A stretch of DNA of 64,000 nucleotides from Arthrobacter sp. ZGTC131 (GTDB taxonomy: Bacteria > Actinomycetota > Actinomycetes > Actinomycetales > Micrococcaceae). Made by a program: the position numbers and the translations under genes. The stretch lies in the NCBI RefSeq assembly GCF_002929275.1, contig NZ_PJIK01000001.1:372001-436000 (forward strand), written 5' to 3'. The notes beneath the pieces are model-generated. The model was not told the origin of the DNA and made no database searches. It saw only the letters and a program-made list of their open reading frames with translations. Each line of letters starts with the position of its first letter. Position 1 is the first letter of the stretch. Shown here one piece after another: positions 1 through 8,788 of the stretch.

Positions 1-144
1 GTCGTAGCGGAATCCCTGGCCAAAGGCACGGAGCTGAGGCTGAGCGACGAAAAGGGCCGCCAGATCATCATCCCCGCGAACGTCCTGGGCTACGTCGAAA
101 TCGGCGCCGAGGAAGTCCGCCGGGTCGGTTTCGGCGCACTGTAG
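1..144 (+). CDS. DUF3107 family protein, C-terminal part (5' end outside window)
   Basis: An open frame runs from the window edge to a TAG at 142-144 and gives 47 residues ending in EVRRVGFGAL. The segment around IIIPANVLGYVEIGAEEV is typical of DUF3107, a family of about 75-residue actinobacterial proteins (M. tuberculosis Rv3208A/TB9.4 type) of unknown function. The first third of the gene is missing. A ferritin-like gene and a DEAD-box helicase follow within 7 kb, as in the mycobacterial neighbourhood I recall, which supports the assignment. Confidence 0.8.
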   Translation, partial: VVAESLAKGTELRLSDEKGRQIIIPANVLGYVEIGAEEVRRVGFGAL

Positions 145-152
145 GTAGCACC

Positions 153-455
153 GTGCTGTCGCTCGTTATCGTGCTCCTGGTGACCGTAGCCGCGGGCTTC
201 ATCGTCTGGGCCAATGACAAACGCCACGCCAAGTACGGCATCCTCGTCCCGGCGGGTGTCGCCGCCGGGGTGGGCATGATCGCCTGGATCATCTGCATGA
301 CGGCGGGGCTCGGCTACCAGCCGGGACTCACATGGATTCCGTGGATCGTTCCCATGGCGGCCGGCAGCGCGGCGGCTGCGGGAGTGGCCGTCTACCTGGG
401 CAGAGTCCGCGCGAGGCAGGACACGCAGCGGCTGACGGCCGCCCTCAAGATCTAG
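153..455 (+). CDS. small membrane protein of unknown function
   Basis: This encodes 100 residues starting at GTG 153, eight bases after the DUF3107 stop, so the two genes are probably co-transcribed. Three hydrophobic segments are visible: about residues 1-19, 29-51 and 59-83. A basic tail (RVRARQDTQR) follows, and the protein is likely an integral inner-membrane protein with a cytoplasmic C-terminus. There is no catalytic motif and I do not recognise the family. Start choice rests on the hydrophobic segment beginning at residue 2 and the short gap to the upstream stop. Confidence 0.65.
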   Translation: MLSLVIVLLVTVAAGFIVWANDKRHAKYGILVPAGVAAGVGMIAWIICMTAGLGYQPGLTWIPWIVPMAAGSAAAAGVAVYLGRVRARQDTQRLTAALKI

Positions 456-463
456 CCGAACCC

Positions 464-1129
464 CTAAAGTTCCGGTCCGGTGCCTTCCTCAGTGCACAGG
501 CAAAGCCGGTTTCCCTGGGCGTCAGTGACCACCACCCAGCCGGGTGCGTGGTCACTGTTCATTGAGGCGCCGGTGGCCGCCGTCTTTTCCAGTGCCTGGG
601 CCGTCTCGGCTTTGGACCGGTGGATATCCACGTGGAGGCGGTTGTCGCTGGGAGTGTCGGTCTCCTGGAACCACAGGCCCGGCCCGCGGCCGTATGGGTC
701 CGCCAGGTCGCCGTCCCGCCCCTTCCGGTAGCCCAAGGCGACCCGCCAGACTTCCGAGATCTCCGCCGCGTCAACGGTGTCGATCCCGATCTCCACGGTC
801 CGGTAGAGGCCCGGCTCGGCCTGGGCGCCCCCGCCGGCGGCTGCCTCACTGACTGCGGCTGCCGCCTCGACGTCCCTCGGCGTGACTTCGCTGCCGACGT
901 CGTGGGAACTGAACCGGATGAACACGCGGTTGTACCGCCAGTCCAGGTCGGGATGGTGGTTGTTCTCTTCCGCCATGCGCCCGACGGCGGCAATCAGCTC
1001 AAGCGCGGCAGCCGCCGTCGGCGCCTTGTAGACGGTGACCAGGCCGCCGAGCCGGTAGCGCCAGTCGGGCAGGCCGGCGAGCGCGTCGTCGATCTGGAGG
1101 CGAGTGAGGATATGGTCCCTGGCGGCCAC
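464..1129 (-). CDS. pterin-4a-carbinolamine dehydratase domain fused to a VOC/glyoxalase-like domain
   Basis: This is a 221-residue, two-domain protein. Residues about 5-95 resemble 4a-hydroxytetrahydrobiopterin dehydratase (PCD/DCoH), with the diagnostic ENNHHPDLDWRYNRVFI block. Residues about 110-218 look like a glyoxalase-like VOC domain (VEIGIDTVDAAEISEVW at its start, a closing WVVVTDAQGNRLCL strand). PCD enzymes dehydrate 4a-hydroxy-pterins after aromatic amino-acid hydroxylation; whether this fusion does so, or binds another substrate through the VOC half, cannot be told. GTG start at 1129 is preceded by AGGAG at six bases. It lies just downstream of thiG on the same strand, with a 67-base gap. 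Confidence 0.8.
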   Translation of the reverse strand: MAARDHILTRLQIDDALAGLPDWRYRLGGLVTVYKAPTAAAALELIAAVGRMAEENNHHPDLDWRYNRVFIRFSSHDVGSEVTPRDVEAAAAVSEAAAGGGAQAEPGLYRTVEIGIDTVDAAEISEVWRVALGYRKGRDGDLADPYGRGPGLWFQETDTPSDNRLHVDIHRSKAETAQALEKTAATGASMNSDHAPGWVVVTDAQGNRLCLCTEEGTGPEL

Positions 1130-1196
1130 GGCTGACTCCTAACAGAGCATCCTGGGAGCCTGCCGCACCGCCATAGCCTCCGCGGGCGGTCCGGGC

Positions 1197-2256
<1,060 letters not shown>

Positions 2257-2260
<4 letters not shown>

Positions 2261-3591
2261 GCTGGTTCCTTGCTCTGGTCAAATGTGACTGTGCCCGAAT
2301 GTGTGCCTGTACCCGTGTCTGTGACTGTGCCGGGCGAATGTGGCTGTGCCAGCTGCGGCGAAAACCTTCCTGGCCGGAAGGCGTCCCAGCGACCGTCCTG
2401 CACGCCATCCATCAGCTCGCGGCAAATTGCTGCCGCTGCCGGGGTCAGGAGCACTCCGTGGCGGAAAAGGCCGGTGGCGATGATGAGCCCGGCCACCGCT
2501 GTTGGTGCCACCGCTGTTCCGGAGCCACGGCTGGACGGGACACGGCCCAGCAGGGGTGCGTTGTCCGGCGTTCCCGGCCTTGCCCTGGCCGTCGACTCAA
2601 GGAGCTCGAGCTCCGCCACCGCAGGAACCAGGGCCTGGGCGTCCCTGAGTAGCTGATAAACCCCGCCTGCGCTGGGACCGGACAGGTCGTCTTCCCGCTG
2701 GGTGGCACCGATCACCACCGTGCCGTCCCGGCGCGGAACCAGGTACACGGGCACGCCGCGGACCATGCCCCGGACCGTGGCGGTCAGCAGCGGGCGGAGC
2801 CGCTCCGGAACGCGGAGCCTGAGGATGTCCCCGTAGACCGGCCGCAGCGGAAGTTTGAGCCCCTCGGGCAGCCCCTCGAGCGATCCCGCACCGAGGCCGT
2901 TGGCCACCACCGTCTCGGCGGCCAGGACAGTCCCGCCGCCAGTGAGCCGGACCCCGCAGACACCCGCGCCGTCCCACAGCAGTTCGGCAGCATGTTCCCT
3001 GACCGCGTACCCGTGCCATGCTCCGGCCACGGCGGTCCGGGACCCGGGGGTGTGCTCGGCGAGGACAGCGGCGAGGCGTTCCACGAGCCGCCGTGGATCC
3101 ACCTGGTGGTCGGCCGGGATGTCCAGGGCGCAGGAGATGCCCGGGCTGAGCAGCGGCTCGCGGGACCGTGCTTCGCGGATGGTCAGTGGTTCGACGGCCA
3201 GCCCGCTCGCCCGCTGGACTTCGCGGAGATCCATCAGGGCGCGGCGGTCGGCGGGGTCCGTGCCGACGGCGAGGGTCGGCGTCGGAAGATAGCCGGTGTC
3301 CCGTCCGCCGTCGGCGAGCGCGGCGGCGAACGCCGGCCACAGTGCCGAGGATTCGAGCATCAGCTCCAGGAGTTCTTCTTCCTGGTAGTGCAGCTCGCTG
3401 ACCGGTGCCAGCATCCCCGCGGCGGCCCAGCTGGCGCCCGTCCCCGGAGCTTCATCGATGAGGACCACGGAGCGTCCCGATCGCCTGGCCTCCCAGGCGA
3501 TCCCGTGGCCCACCACCCCTCCGCCGATGACAGCCACATCGGCATGCAGTGTTGCTGTGGCGGAAGTGTTCCCGCCGGGTCCAGGGTTCAT
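2257..3591 (-). CDS. thiO: glycine oxidase ThiO
   Basis: ThiO is an FAD-dependent oxidase converting glycine to the imine dehydroglycine needed by ThiG. The 444-residue protein belongs to the D-amino-acid oxidase family. It has the dinucleotide-binding motif VIGGGVVGHG (residues 21-30) followed by the acidic end of strand two (VVLID), a middle substrate domain, and a C-terminal FAD loop (ATGLFRHGVLLTPAAA). It is longer than Bacillus ThiO (about 369 residues), with a Thr/Gly-rich tail beyond residue 420. First gene of thiO-thiS-thiG; its leader is a TPP riboswitch and its Shine-Dalgarno sequence (GGGAAGG) sits at the 3' edge of the aptamer. Confidence 0.92.
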
Positions 3592-3599
3592 GGAGATCC

Positions 3600-3698
3600 T
3601 TCCCTACGCCGGTACTAACCGGATCAGGTCAAGCGGTCGGCTCTTACGCCCTCTCAGCCCTGCGCCGTTTTGTGACAGCTGCAGCGGGCTCCCGCGGT
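3600..3698 (-). promoter_or_regulatory. TPP riboswitch (THI element) upstream of thiO
   Basis: On the minus strand the leader contains the two most conserved THI-box blocks: CTGAGA within GGGCTGAGAGGG (complement of 3649-3660), and CCTGATCCGGTTAGTACCGG continuing into CGTAGGGA (complement of 3601-3630). A 5' GCGGGAGCCCGC segment (about 3686-3698) completes the aptamer. The ribosome-binding sequence GGGAAGG lies directly at the 3' edge of the aptamer, nine or fewer bases from the thiO ATG, and no separate terminator hairpin is evident. Control of translation initiation by thiamine pyrophosphate is therefore the more likely mechanism. Confidence 0.95.
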
Positions 3699-3719
3699 AC
3701 CTGCCCAGTTTAGAGGAAC

Positions 3720-3725
3720 TAGGCT
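3720..3725 (+). promoter_or_regulatory. -10 element of leaderless thiE promoter
   Basis: TAGGCT ends seven bases before the thiE ATG, and no Shine-Dalgarno sequence precedes the ATG. This places transcription start at or next to the start codon. No clear -35 box is seen. Confidence 0.5.
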
Positions 3726-3732
3726 GGTTGCC

Positions 3733-4437
3733 ATGACCGCGCATGACGTCCACACCACCGCCCGCCTCTACCTCTGCACCGATGCCCGCAAGGACCGCGG
3801 CGACTTTGCTGACTTCGTCGACGCCGCCTATTCCGGCGGGGTGGACATCATCCAGCTGAGGGACAAGAGCATCGAGGCCGCCGAGGAACTCGAACTCCTG
3901 GACGTCCTGCGCCAGGCGGCCCACAGGCATGGCCGGCTTTGGGCCGTCAACGACCGCGCGGACATCGCGTCACTTTCCGGTGCTCCCGTGTTCCACATCG
4001 GCCAGAAGGACCTGCCGCTCCGGTCGGCGCGGAAACTGCTGCACGCCGCCACGGTGATCGGGCTTTCCACGCACACCACCGAGGAGGTGGACGCGGCCAT
4101 CACCGCCACCCACGGCCGCACGGGGCTGGACTATTTCTGTGTGGGCCCGGTGTGGGCCACCCCCACCAAGCCGGGACGTCCCGCCGTCGGGCTGGACCTT
4201 GTCCGGTATGCGGCGGAGGCCGTCCGGAAGGTGGATGAGGAAGTGGTCGGCGGCCTGCTCCTGCCCTGGTTTGCCATCGGCGGCATCGATCTCAGCAACG
4301 TGGAGCAGGTCCTGGCGGCGGGTGCCAGCCGGATCGTCGTGGTGCGTGCCATCACCGAGGCCCCCGATCCGGCGGCCGCGGCGGCCGAGCTGCTGGCCGC
4401 CCTGGATGCAGCGGAACCGGCGTCCGCTGCATCGTAG
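3733..4437 (+). CDS. thiE: thiamine phosphate synthase ThiE
   Basis: ThiE joins hydroxymethylpyrimidine diphosphate and thiazole phosphate to give thiamine phosphate. The 234-residue TIM-barrel protein shows the pyrophosphate/pyrimidine site motifs: [41 protein letters not shown] and the phosphate loop [10 protein letters not shown]. It is transcribed divergently from the thiO operon across a 141-base region that also holds the riboswitch. The riboswitch is on the other strand, so thiE itself is not controlled by it. A -10-like hexamer seven bases before the ATG suggests a leaderless message. Confidence 0.93.
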   Translation: MTAHDVHTTARLYLCTDARKDRGDFADFVDAAYSGGVDIIQLRDKSIEAAEELELLDVLRQAAHRHGRLWAVNDRADIASLSGAPVFHIGQKDLPLRSARKLLHAATVIGLSTHTTEEVDAAITATHGRTGLDYFCVGPVWATPTKPGRPAVGLDLVRYAAEAVRKVDEEVVGGLLLPWFAIGGIDLSNVEQVLAAGASRIVVVRAITEAPDPAAAAAELLAALDAAEPASAAS

Positions 4438-4487
4438 CCGGATACGCGCAGCAGCAGGCCGGCAGCCGCGGCAGGACGGGAGGGCCG

Positions 4488-5174
4488 CTACCCGCTGAGT
4501 CCGAGCTGCACCATCCGCCGTGAGTGGTTTTCCGCAAGTTCCGCGGTGAGGCTGCGTACCAGTTCCCGAGCCGCGGCATCGTTTGCGCCGGTCTCCGATT
4601 CGGTGAGGAGTCCGCTCAGGAAGGCGTGTTCGTATCCCACCCGCTGAGCCTGCGTGACTGCCTCGCCCAGGAGCCGGCGGCCCCACAGGGCCAGCCGCGA
4701 GGCGAGCCGGGGATCATCCGCGAGCGCGCCTTTCAGGCGTTCCCGGAGTACTGCCGTCGCCTCCTCCGACGACTGGATCTGCTCGATGACATCCCGGGTT
4801 CCGGCGTCCACATACCGGGCCACCATGTGGTAGAAATCGGCGGAGACCGTGTCCACCACGTAGGCCTTCATCAGGGATTCATACCAGTCCGCCGGGCGGG
4901 TCCGCTCATGGAAGTGGTCCACGGCGGCCTGGAACGGGAGCATCGCGTCTTCGACGTCGACGCCCATGGCGGCGAGCTTGGCACTCACGATCTCGTAGTG
5001 CTGGAACTCGATGACGGCGATCCTGCCGAGCACGGCACGATCGTGCAGCGTGGGCGAGTAGCGGGCATCGGAAGAGAGCCGCTCGAAGGCGGAAAGCTCG
5101 CCGTAGGCCATGACGCCGAACAGATCTGCGACGAAACGGTCGTACCGAGCGGTGTCAGCCGAGGATGTGCCCAT
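4488..5174 (-). CDS. ferritin-like fold protein (MiaE-like/Rv3210c-type)
   Basis: This is a 228-residue, mostly helical protein. Residues 10-180 show the spacing of acidic and histidine residues of a ferritin-like four-helix bundle: ELSAFERL, then EFQHYEIVSAKL, which contains an E-x-x-H motif, and later SADFYHMVARY and HAFLSG. Similar proteins in actinobacteria sit next to the rhlE-type helicase (M. tuberculosis Rv3210c next to Rv3211). They are related in fold to the tRNA hydroxylase MiaE, but the substrate is unknown. It faces the RNB ribonuclease gene across only 41 bp, with each start codon six or seven bases from its own -10 hexamer. Confidence 0.75.
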   Translation of the reverse strand: MGTSSADTARYDRFVADLFGVMAYGELSAFERLSSDARYSPTLHDRAVLGRIAVIEFQHYEIVSAKLAAMGVDVEDAMLPFQAAVDHFHERTRPADWYESLMKAYVVDTVSADFYHMVARYVDAGTRDVIEQIQSSEEATAVLRERLKGALADDPRLASRLALWGRRLLGEAVTQAQRVGYEHAFLSGLLTESETGANDAAARELVRSLTAELAENHSRRMVQLGLSG

Positions 5175-5180
5175 AATCCA

Positions 5181-5186
5181 AGACTA
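5181..5186 (-). promoter_or_regulatory. -10 element of leaderless ferritin-like gene promoter
   Basis: Reading the minus strand, TAGTCT is followed by six bases and then the ATG at 5174. There is no Shine-Dalgarno sequence, so the message is probably leaderless. It lies 16 bp from the oppositely directed -10 of the ribonuclease gene. Confidence 0.55.
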
Positions 5187-5202
5187 ACGGCGCAATTCGG
5201 GC

Positions 5203-5208
5203 TAACCT
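5203..5208 (+). promoter_or_regulatory. -10 element of leaderless RNB ribonuclease promoter
   Basis: TAACCT is followed by seven bases and the GTG at 5216, with no Shine-Dalgarno sequence between. The -35 regions of this promoter and of the divergent ferritin-like promoter must overlap. Confidence 0.55.
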
Positions 5209-5215
5209 GATTTTC

Positions 5216-6739
5216 GTGTCACATCATCGCTTGTCCCCCAGCGTCCACGAACAGACCAGCGCGCTCGCGGACGCCCTGAGCGCGCTCCGGACGGAGCTGG
5301 AACTGCCCGGAGAATTCCCGGCGGACGTGCTCAAGGAAGCGGAAGCGGCCGTGGCGGAGCGGGACTTACCGGCGCTGGACCTGACCGGCGTCGAGTTCCT
5401 CACCATCGATCCGCCGTCGTCCACCGACCTGGACCAGGCACTCTTCATCGAACGGTCCGGGGACGGCTACCGGATCCTGTATGCCATCGCGGATGTGCCG
5501 TCCTTCGTGGCTCCGGGCGGTGCCCTCGACGCCGAGACCCGGCGCCGGGGACAGACCTTCTACGCCCCGGACGGCCGCATTCCGCTGCATCCGGAAGTCA
5601 TCAGCGAGAACGCCGGCAGCCTGCTCGCAGGGCAGCTGTGTTCGGCGTTCGTGTGGGAGTTCATGCTCGATGCCGCAGCCGAGGTGAGGTCGGTGCTGGT
5701 GCGCCGGGCAATGGTCCGCAGCCGGGCCAAGCTCAACTACAAGAGCGTCCAGGCAGAACTCGACGCCGGCACGGCCGCCCCTGTACTCGTGCTGCTGCGT
5801 GAAGTGGGGCTGAAGCGCGTGGAGCTTGAACGGGCCCGCGGCGGGGCAAGCCTGAACATGCCGGAACAGGAAATCGTGCAGCTTCCCGACGGCGGCTACC
5901 GGATTGTGGCAGCGCCGCAGCTTCCGGTGGAAGACTGGAACGCCCAGATTTCCCTGATGACGGGGATGGCTGCGGCCGCCCTGATGCTTGAGGGCAAAGT
6001 GGGCATCCTGCGCACCATGCCGGCTCCGGACGAACGCTCCCTCGGCCACTTCAGGCGGCAGACCGCCGCCCTGGGGAAGCCGTGGGACGGACAGGCCAGC
6101 TACGGGGACTACCTTCGGACCCTGGATCCCACCGACCACCGGCAGCTGGCCATCCTGCATTCGGCAAGCATGCTCTTCCGCGGAGCCGGGTACACGCACT
6201 TTGACGGAACGGTACCGGAGGAGGCCACCCAGGCCGCCATCGGAACGGCCTACGCACACACCACGGCTCCGCTGCGCCGGCTAGTGGACCGCTTCGTCCT
6301 GGTCATCTGCGAGGCATTGAGCAACAACAAGGCCGTGCCGGCTTGGGCCCGTGAGGCGCTGCCCTCCTTGCCGGACATCATGGCGGCGTCCGACCAGCTG
6401 GCGTCGAGGATGGAGCGGCTGGCCCTGGACACCGTGGAAGCGGCCCTGCTGATCAACCACGTCGGCCAGGAGTTCGACGCCGTGGTGATCTCCGGGTCGA
6501 AGCCCGCCAAAAACGGGAACGGCAACGGGAACGGAAACGGAAACGGCAGGGGCGCCAACGGCAAACCGGCCAACGGCAAGGGATTCAACGGCAATGGCCC
6601 GTCCGGCGTCGTCCAGATTGCGGAGCCGGCCGTCACGGCCAGGTGCGCCGGCGAAATGGAACCGGGCACCAAGGTGAGGGTCCGCCTGGTCTCCTCGGAC
6701 ATCGCCACGCGCGAGATCCACTTGGAGCTCGTGGACTGA
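5216..6739 (+). CDS. RNB-domain ribonuclease (RNase II family)
   Basis: This 507-residue protein carries an RNase II/R catalytic (RNB) domain at about residues 45-400. Its IDPPSSTDLDQALFIE motif supplies the metal-binding aspartates and YAHTTAPLRRLVDRF is the conserved C-terminal RNB motif. RNB enzymes degrade RNA 3' to 5' processively. The N-terminal cold-shock domains of classical RNase II/R are missing and the C-terminal S1-like segment (about 465-507) is short. The two are joined by an unusual Asn-Gly repeat linker (433-444 and beyond). GTG start chosen from the leaderless -10 at 5203-5208. Likely role: cytoplasmic mRNA turnover next to an RNA helicase gene. Confidence 0.9.
   Translation: MSHHRLSPSVHEQTSALADALSALRTELELPGEFPADVLKEAEAAVAERDLPALDLTGVEFLTIDPPSSTDLDQALFIERSGDGYRILYAIADVPSFVAPGGALDAETRRRGQTFYAPDGRIPLHPEVISENAGSLLAGQLCSAFVWEFMLDAAAEVRSVLVRRAMVRSRAKLNYKSVQAELDAGTAAPVLVLLREVGLKRVELERARGGASLNMPEQEIVQLPDGGYRIVAAPQLPVEDWNAQISLMTGMAAAALMLEGKVGILRTMPAPDERSLGHFRRQTAALGKPWDGQASYGDYLRTLDPTDHRQLAILHSASMLFRGAGYTHFDGTVPEEATQAAIGTAYAHTTAPLRRLVDRFVLVICEALSNNKAVPAWAREALPSLPDIMAASDQLASRMERLALDTVEAALLINHVGQEFDAVVISGSKPAKNGNGNGNGNGNGRGANGKPANGKGFNGNGPSGVVQIAEPAVTARCAGEMEPGTKVRVRLVSSDIATREIHLELVD
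6512..6547 (+). repeat. in-frame AAC-GGN hexamer repeat (Asn-Gly linker)
   Basis: Six consecutive copies of AACGGN encode (Asn-Gly)6 at residues 433-444 of the RNB ribonuclease, followed by degenerate copies to about 6600. The repeat links the catalytic domain to the C-terminal segment and could vary in length by slippage. Confidence 0.85.
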
Positions 6740-7037
6740 TCCCACGGCTGATTCCTGCCCTTGCGCGGCCGCGCCAGTCAGTGAATCCTGTTTTGCCAGC
6801 TAGACTGAAGGGGTAGTAATGGATGCCCGGTCGTTGATTTCCTTGATTTTGAATTCAACAAGCCCGCCCCTACGCGATCTTGAGACACACCCGTTGGTCC
6901 CCAGTGCCAGCATTTAGATAGCCCGCGATCGGCTTCCACTGGATTTGCTTGCGCGCTGAGCGTGCTCCGGAACGGCCCCTTTGGCCGCCCCGTTGAGCAG
7001 GCGGTGCCAATGCCCAAATGAATAAGGAAACTCCCCT
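6740..7037 (+). promoter_or_regulatory. long leader/promoter region of the DEAD-box helicase
   Basis: This gap is 298 bp. A -10-like TAGACT at 6801-6806 would start transcription near 6813 and leave a leader of about 225 nucleotides before the helicase GTG. The leader contains a possible 32-codon upstream reading frame (6819-6917) and a short hairpin (CGGCC-CCTTT-GGCCG) at about 6976-6990. AAGGAAA lies ten bases before the GTG and probably serves as ribosome-binding site. Long leaders are known on cold-inducible helicase mRNAs of other bacteria; a regulatory role here is inference. Confidence 0.4.
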
Positions 7038-8780
7038 GTGAGTGAATTGCATACCCACCAGCTTCTCTCTGACGACTCCGGAACCGAGACCATTGAGCCG
7101 GAAGAAACCATCATCTCGGATGAGAAACCCCACGAAATAGCGGAAAAGTCCTTTGCGGACTACAACGTTCGGGCCGATATCGTCGAGTCCCTTGCCGACG
7201 CCGGCATCACCCACCCCTTCCCCATCCAGGCGATGACCCTGCCCGTGGCATTGTCCGGCCACGACATCATCGGCCAGGCCAAGACCGGAACGGGCAAGAC
7301 CCTCGGCTTCGGCATTCCCGCGCTGCAGCGTGTGGTGGGCCCGGACGACGCCGGCTTCGACAAGCTGCCCGCCCCGGGTGCCCCGCAGGCCATGGTGATC
7401 GTTCCCACGCGCGAGCTCGCCGTGCAGGTCGCCAACGACCTCCAGAACGCATCCCGCAAGCGCAATGCCCGGATCGCCACGATTTACGGCGGCCGCGCCT
7501 ATGAGCCGCAGATCGAGGCCCTCCAGAAGGGCGTCGAGGTTGTGGTCGGTACCCCCGGCCGCCTGATCGACCTCTACAAGCAGAAGCACCTGGTGCTGAA
7601 GAACGTCAAGATCGTGGTGCTGGACGAAGCCGACGAAATGCTGGACCTTGGCTTCCTTCCGGACGTCGAGACCCTGATCGCCGGCACTCCCGCCGTCCGT
7701 CAGACGCTGCTGTTCTCGGCAACGATGCCCGGCCCGGTCATCGCCATGGCACGCCGGTACATGACGCAGCCCACCCACATCCGCGCCGCTGATCCGGATG
7801 ACGAGGGCCTGACCAAGCGCGACATCCGCCAGCTCATCTACCGTGCGCACAGCATGGATAAGACCGAGGTTGTTGCCCGCATCCTGCAGGCCCGCGGCCG
7901 AGGCCGCACCATCATCTTCACCAAGACCAAGCGCACTGCCGCGAAGGTTGCCGAGGAACTCGTGGACCGCGGGTTCGCCGCTGCTGCCATCCACGGCGAC
8001 CTCGGCCAGGGTGCCCGCGAGCAGGCCCTCCGCGCCTTCCGCAACAACAAAGTGGACGTCCTTGTCGCCACCGACGTCGCCGCCCGCGGCATCGACGTTG
8101 ACGACGTCACGCACGTCATCAACTTCCAGTGCGTCGAGGACGAGAAGATTTACCTGCACCGCGTGGGCCGCACCGGCCGCGCCGGCAACAAGGGCACCGC
8201 CGTCACGTTCGTCGACTGGGACGACATGCCGCGCTGGGGCCTCATCAACAAGGCACTGGGACTGAGCGTCCCCGAGCCCGTCGAAACGTACTCCTCCTCC
8301 GCCCACCTGTTCGAGGACCTGGACATCCCGGAAGGCACCAAGGGCCGGCTCCCGCGCAACAAGCGCACGCTGGCTGGCGTTGACGCCGAGGTCTTGGAGG
8401 ACCTGGGCGAAACCGGCAAGAAGAACGCCCGCAGCGGCGGACGGGACAGCGGTGGACGGGACAGCGGTGGACGGGACGGTGCCCGCGAGAGCCGTTCCGG
8501 CGGGCGCGACGCCGGCCGCTCCGGCAGCAGGGAAGGCAGCCGCCGCAGCGGCGGCGAATCGGCCGGACATTCGGGAGACCGCCGTCGTCGTTCCCCCGAG
8601 CCCGCCACTGAGGCCGCAGCAGGCCCCGCAGCAGGTTCCGCCGGCTCCGCCGTAACGGCTGCCGAGCAGCCGTCGCGCGCGCGCCGCAACCGCACGCGCA
8701 CCCGCCGCCGCAACGGTGAAGTGGTGGCAGGCAGCGAGTCGGCCGGAACCGGCTCACAGCCAAGCGGCACCGAGGCCTAA
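7038..8780 (+). CDS. DEAD-box ATP-dependent RNA helicase
   Basis: This is a 580-residue RhlE/DeaD-like helicase. The two RecA-like domains show the Q motif (GITHPFPIQAMTLP), motif I (AKTGTGKT), Ia (PTRELA), II (VLDEADEML), III (SATMP), and domain-two motifs (TDVAARGIDV, HRVGRTGRAG). Residues from about 455 form a long basic low-complexity tail rich in Gly, Arg, Asp and Ser, a probable RNA-binding extension as in actinobacterial RhlE proteins. It unwinds structured RNA in the cytoplasm for ribosome assembly or decay. Start GTG 7038 follows AAGGAAA. A DNA methyltransferase gene begins eight bases after its stop. Confidence 0.95.
   Translation: MSELHTHQLLSDDSGTETIEPEETIISDEKPHEIAEKSFADYNVRADIVESLADAGITHPFPIQAMTLPVALSGHDIIGQAKTGTGKTLGFGIPALQRVVGPDDAGFDKLPAPGAPQAMVIVPTRELAVQVANDLQNASRKRNARIATIYGGRAYEPQIEALQKGVEVVVGTPGRLIDLYKQKHLVLKNVKIVVLDEADEMLDLGFLPDVETLIAGTPAVRQTLLFSATMPGPVIAMARRYMTQPTHIRAADPDDEGLTKRDIRQLIYRAHSMDKTEVVARILQARGRGRTIIFTKTKRTAAKVAEELVDRGFAAAAIHGDLGQGAREQALRAFRNNKVDVLVATDVAARGIDVDDVTHVINFQCVEDEKIYLHRVGRTGRAGNKGTAVTFVDWDDMPRWGLINKALGLSVPEPVETYSSSAHLFEDLDIPEGTKGRLPRNKRTLAGVDAEVLEDLGETGKKNARSGGRDSGGRDSGGRDGARESRSGGRDAGRSGSREGSRRSGGESAGHSGDRRRRSPEPATEAAAGPAAGSAGSAVTAAEQPSRARRNRTRTRRRNGEVVAGSESAGTGSQPSGTEA
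8439..8480 (+). repeat. 15-bp tandem repeat in helicase tail
   Basis: GGACGGGACAGCGGT occurs twice in tandem (8439-8453 and 8454-8468), followed by a partial third copy. It encodes GRDSG units of the basic tail. Confidence 0.85.
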
Positions 8781-8788
8781 AAGCCTCA

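Noticed and set aside
6778-7017. Minus-strand 79-codon frame in the helicase leader
   Set aside because: No ribosome-binding site or family likeness; it lies in the region expected to be the helicase leader.
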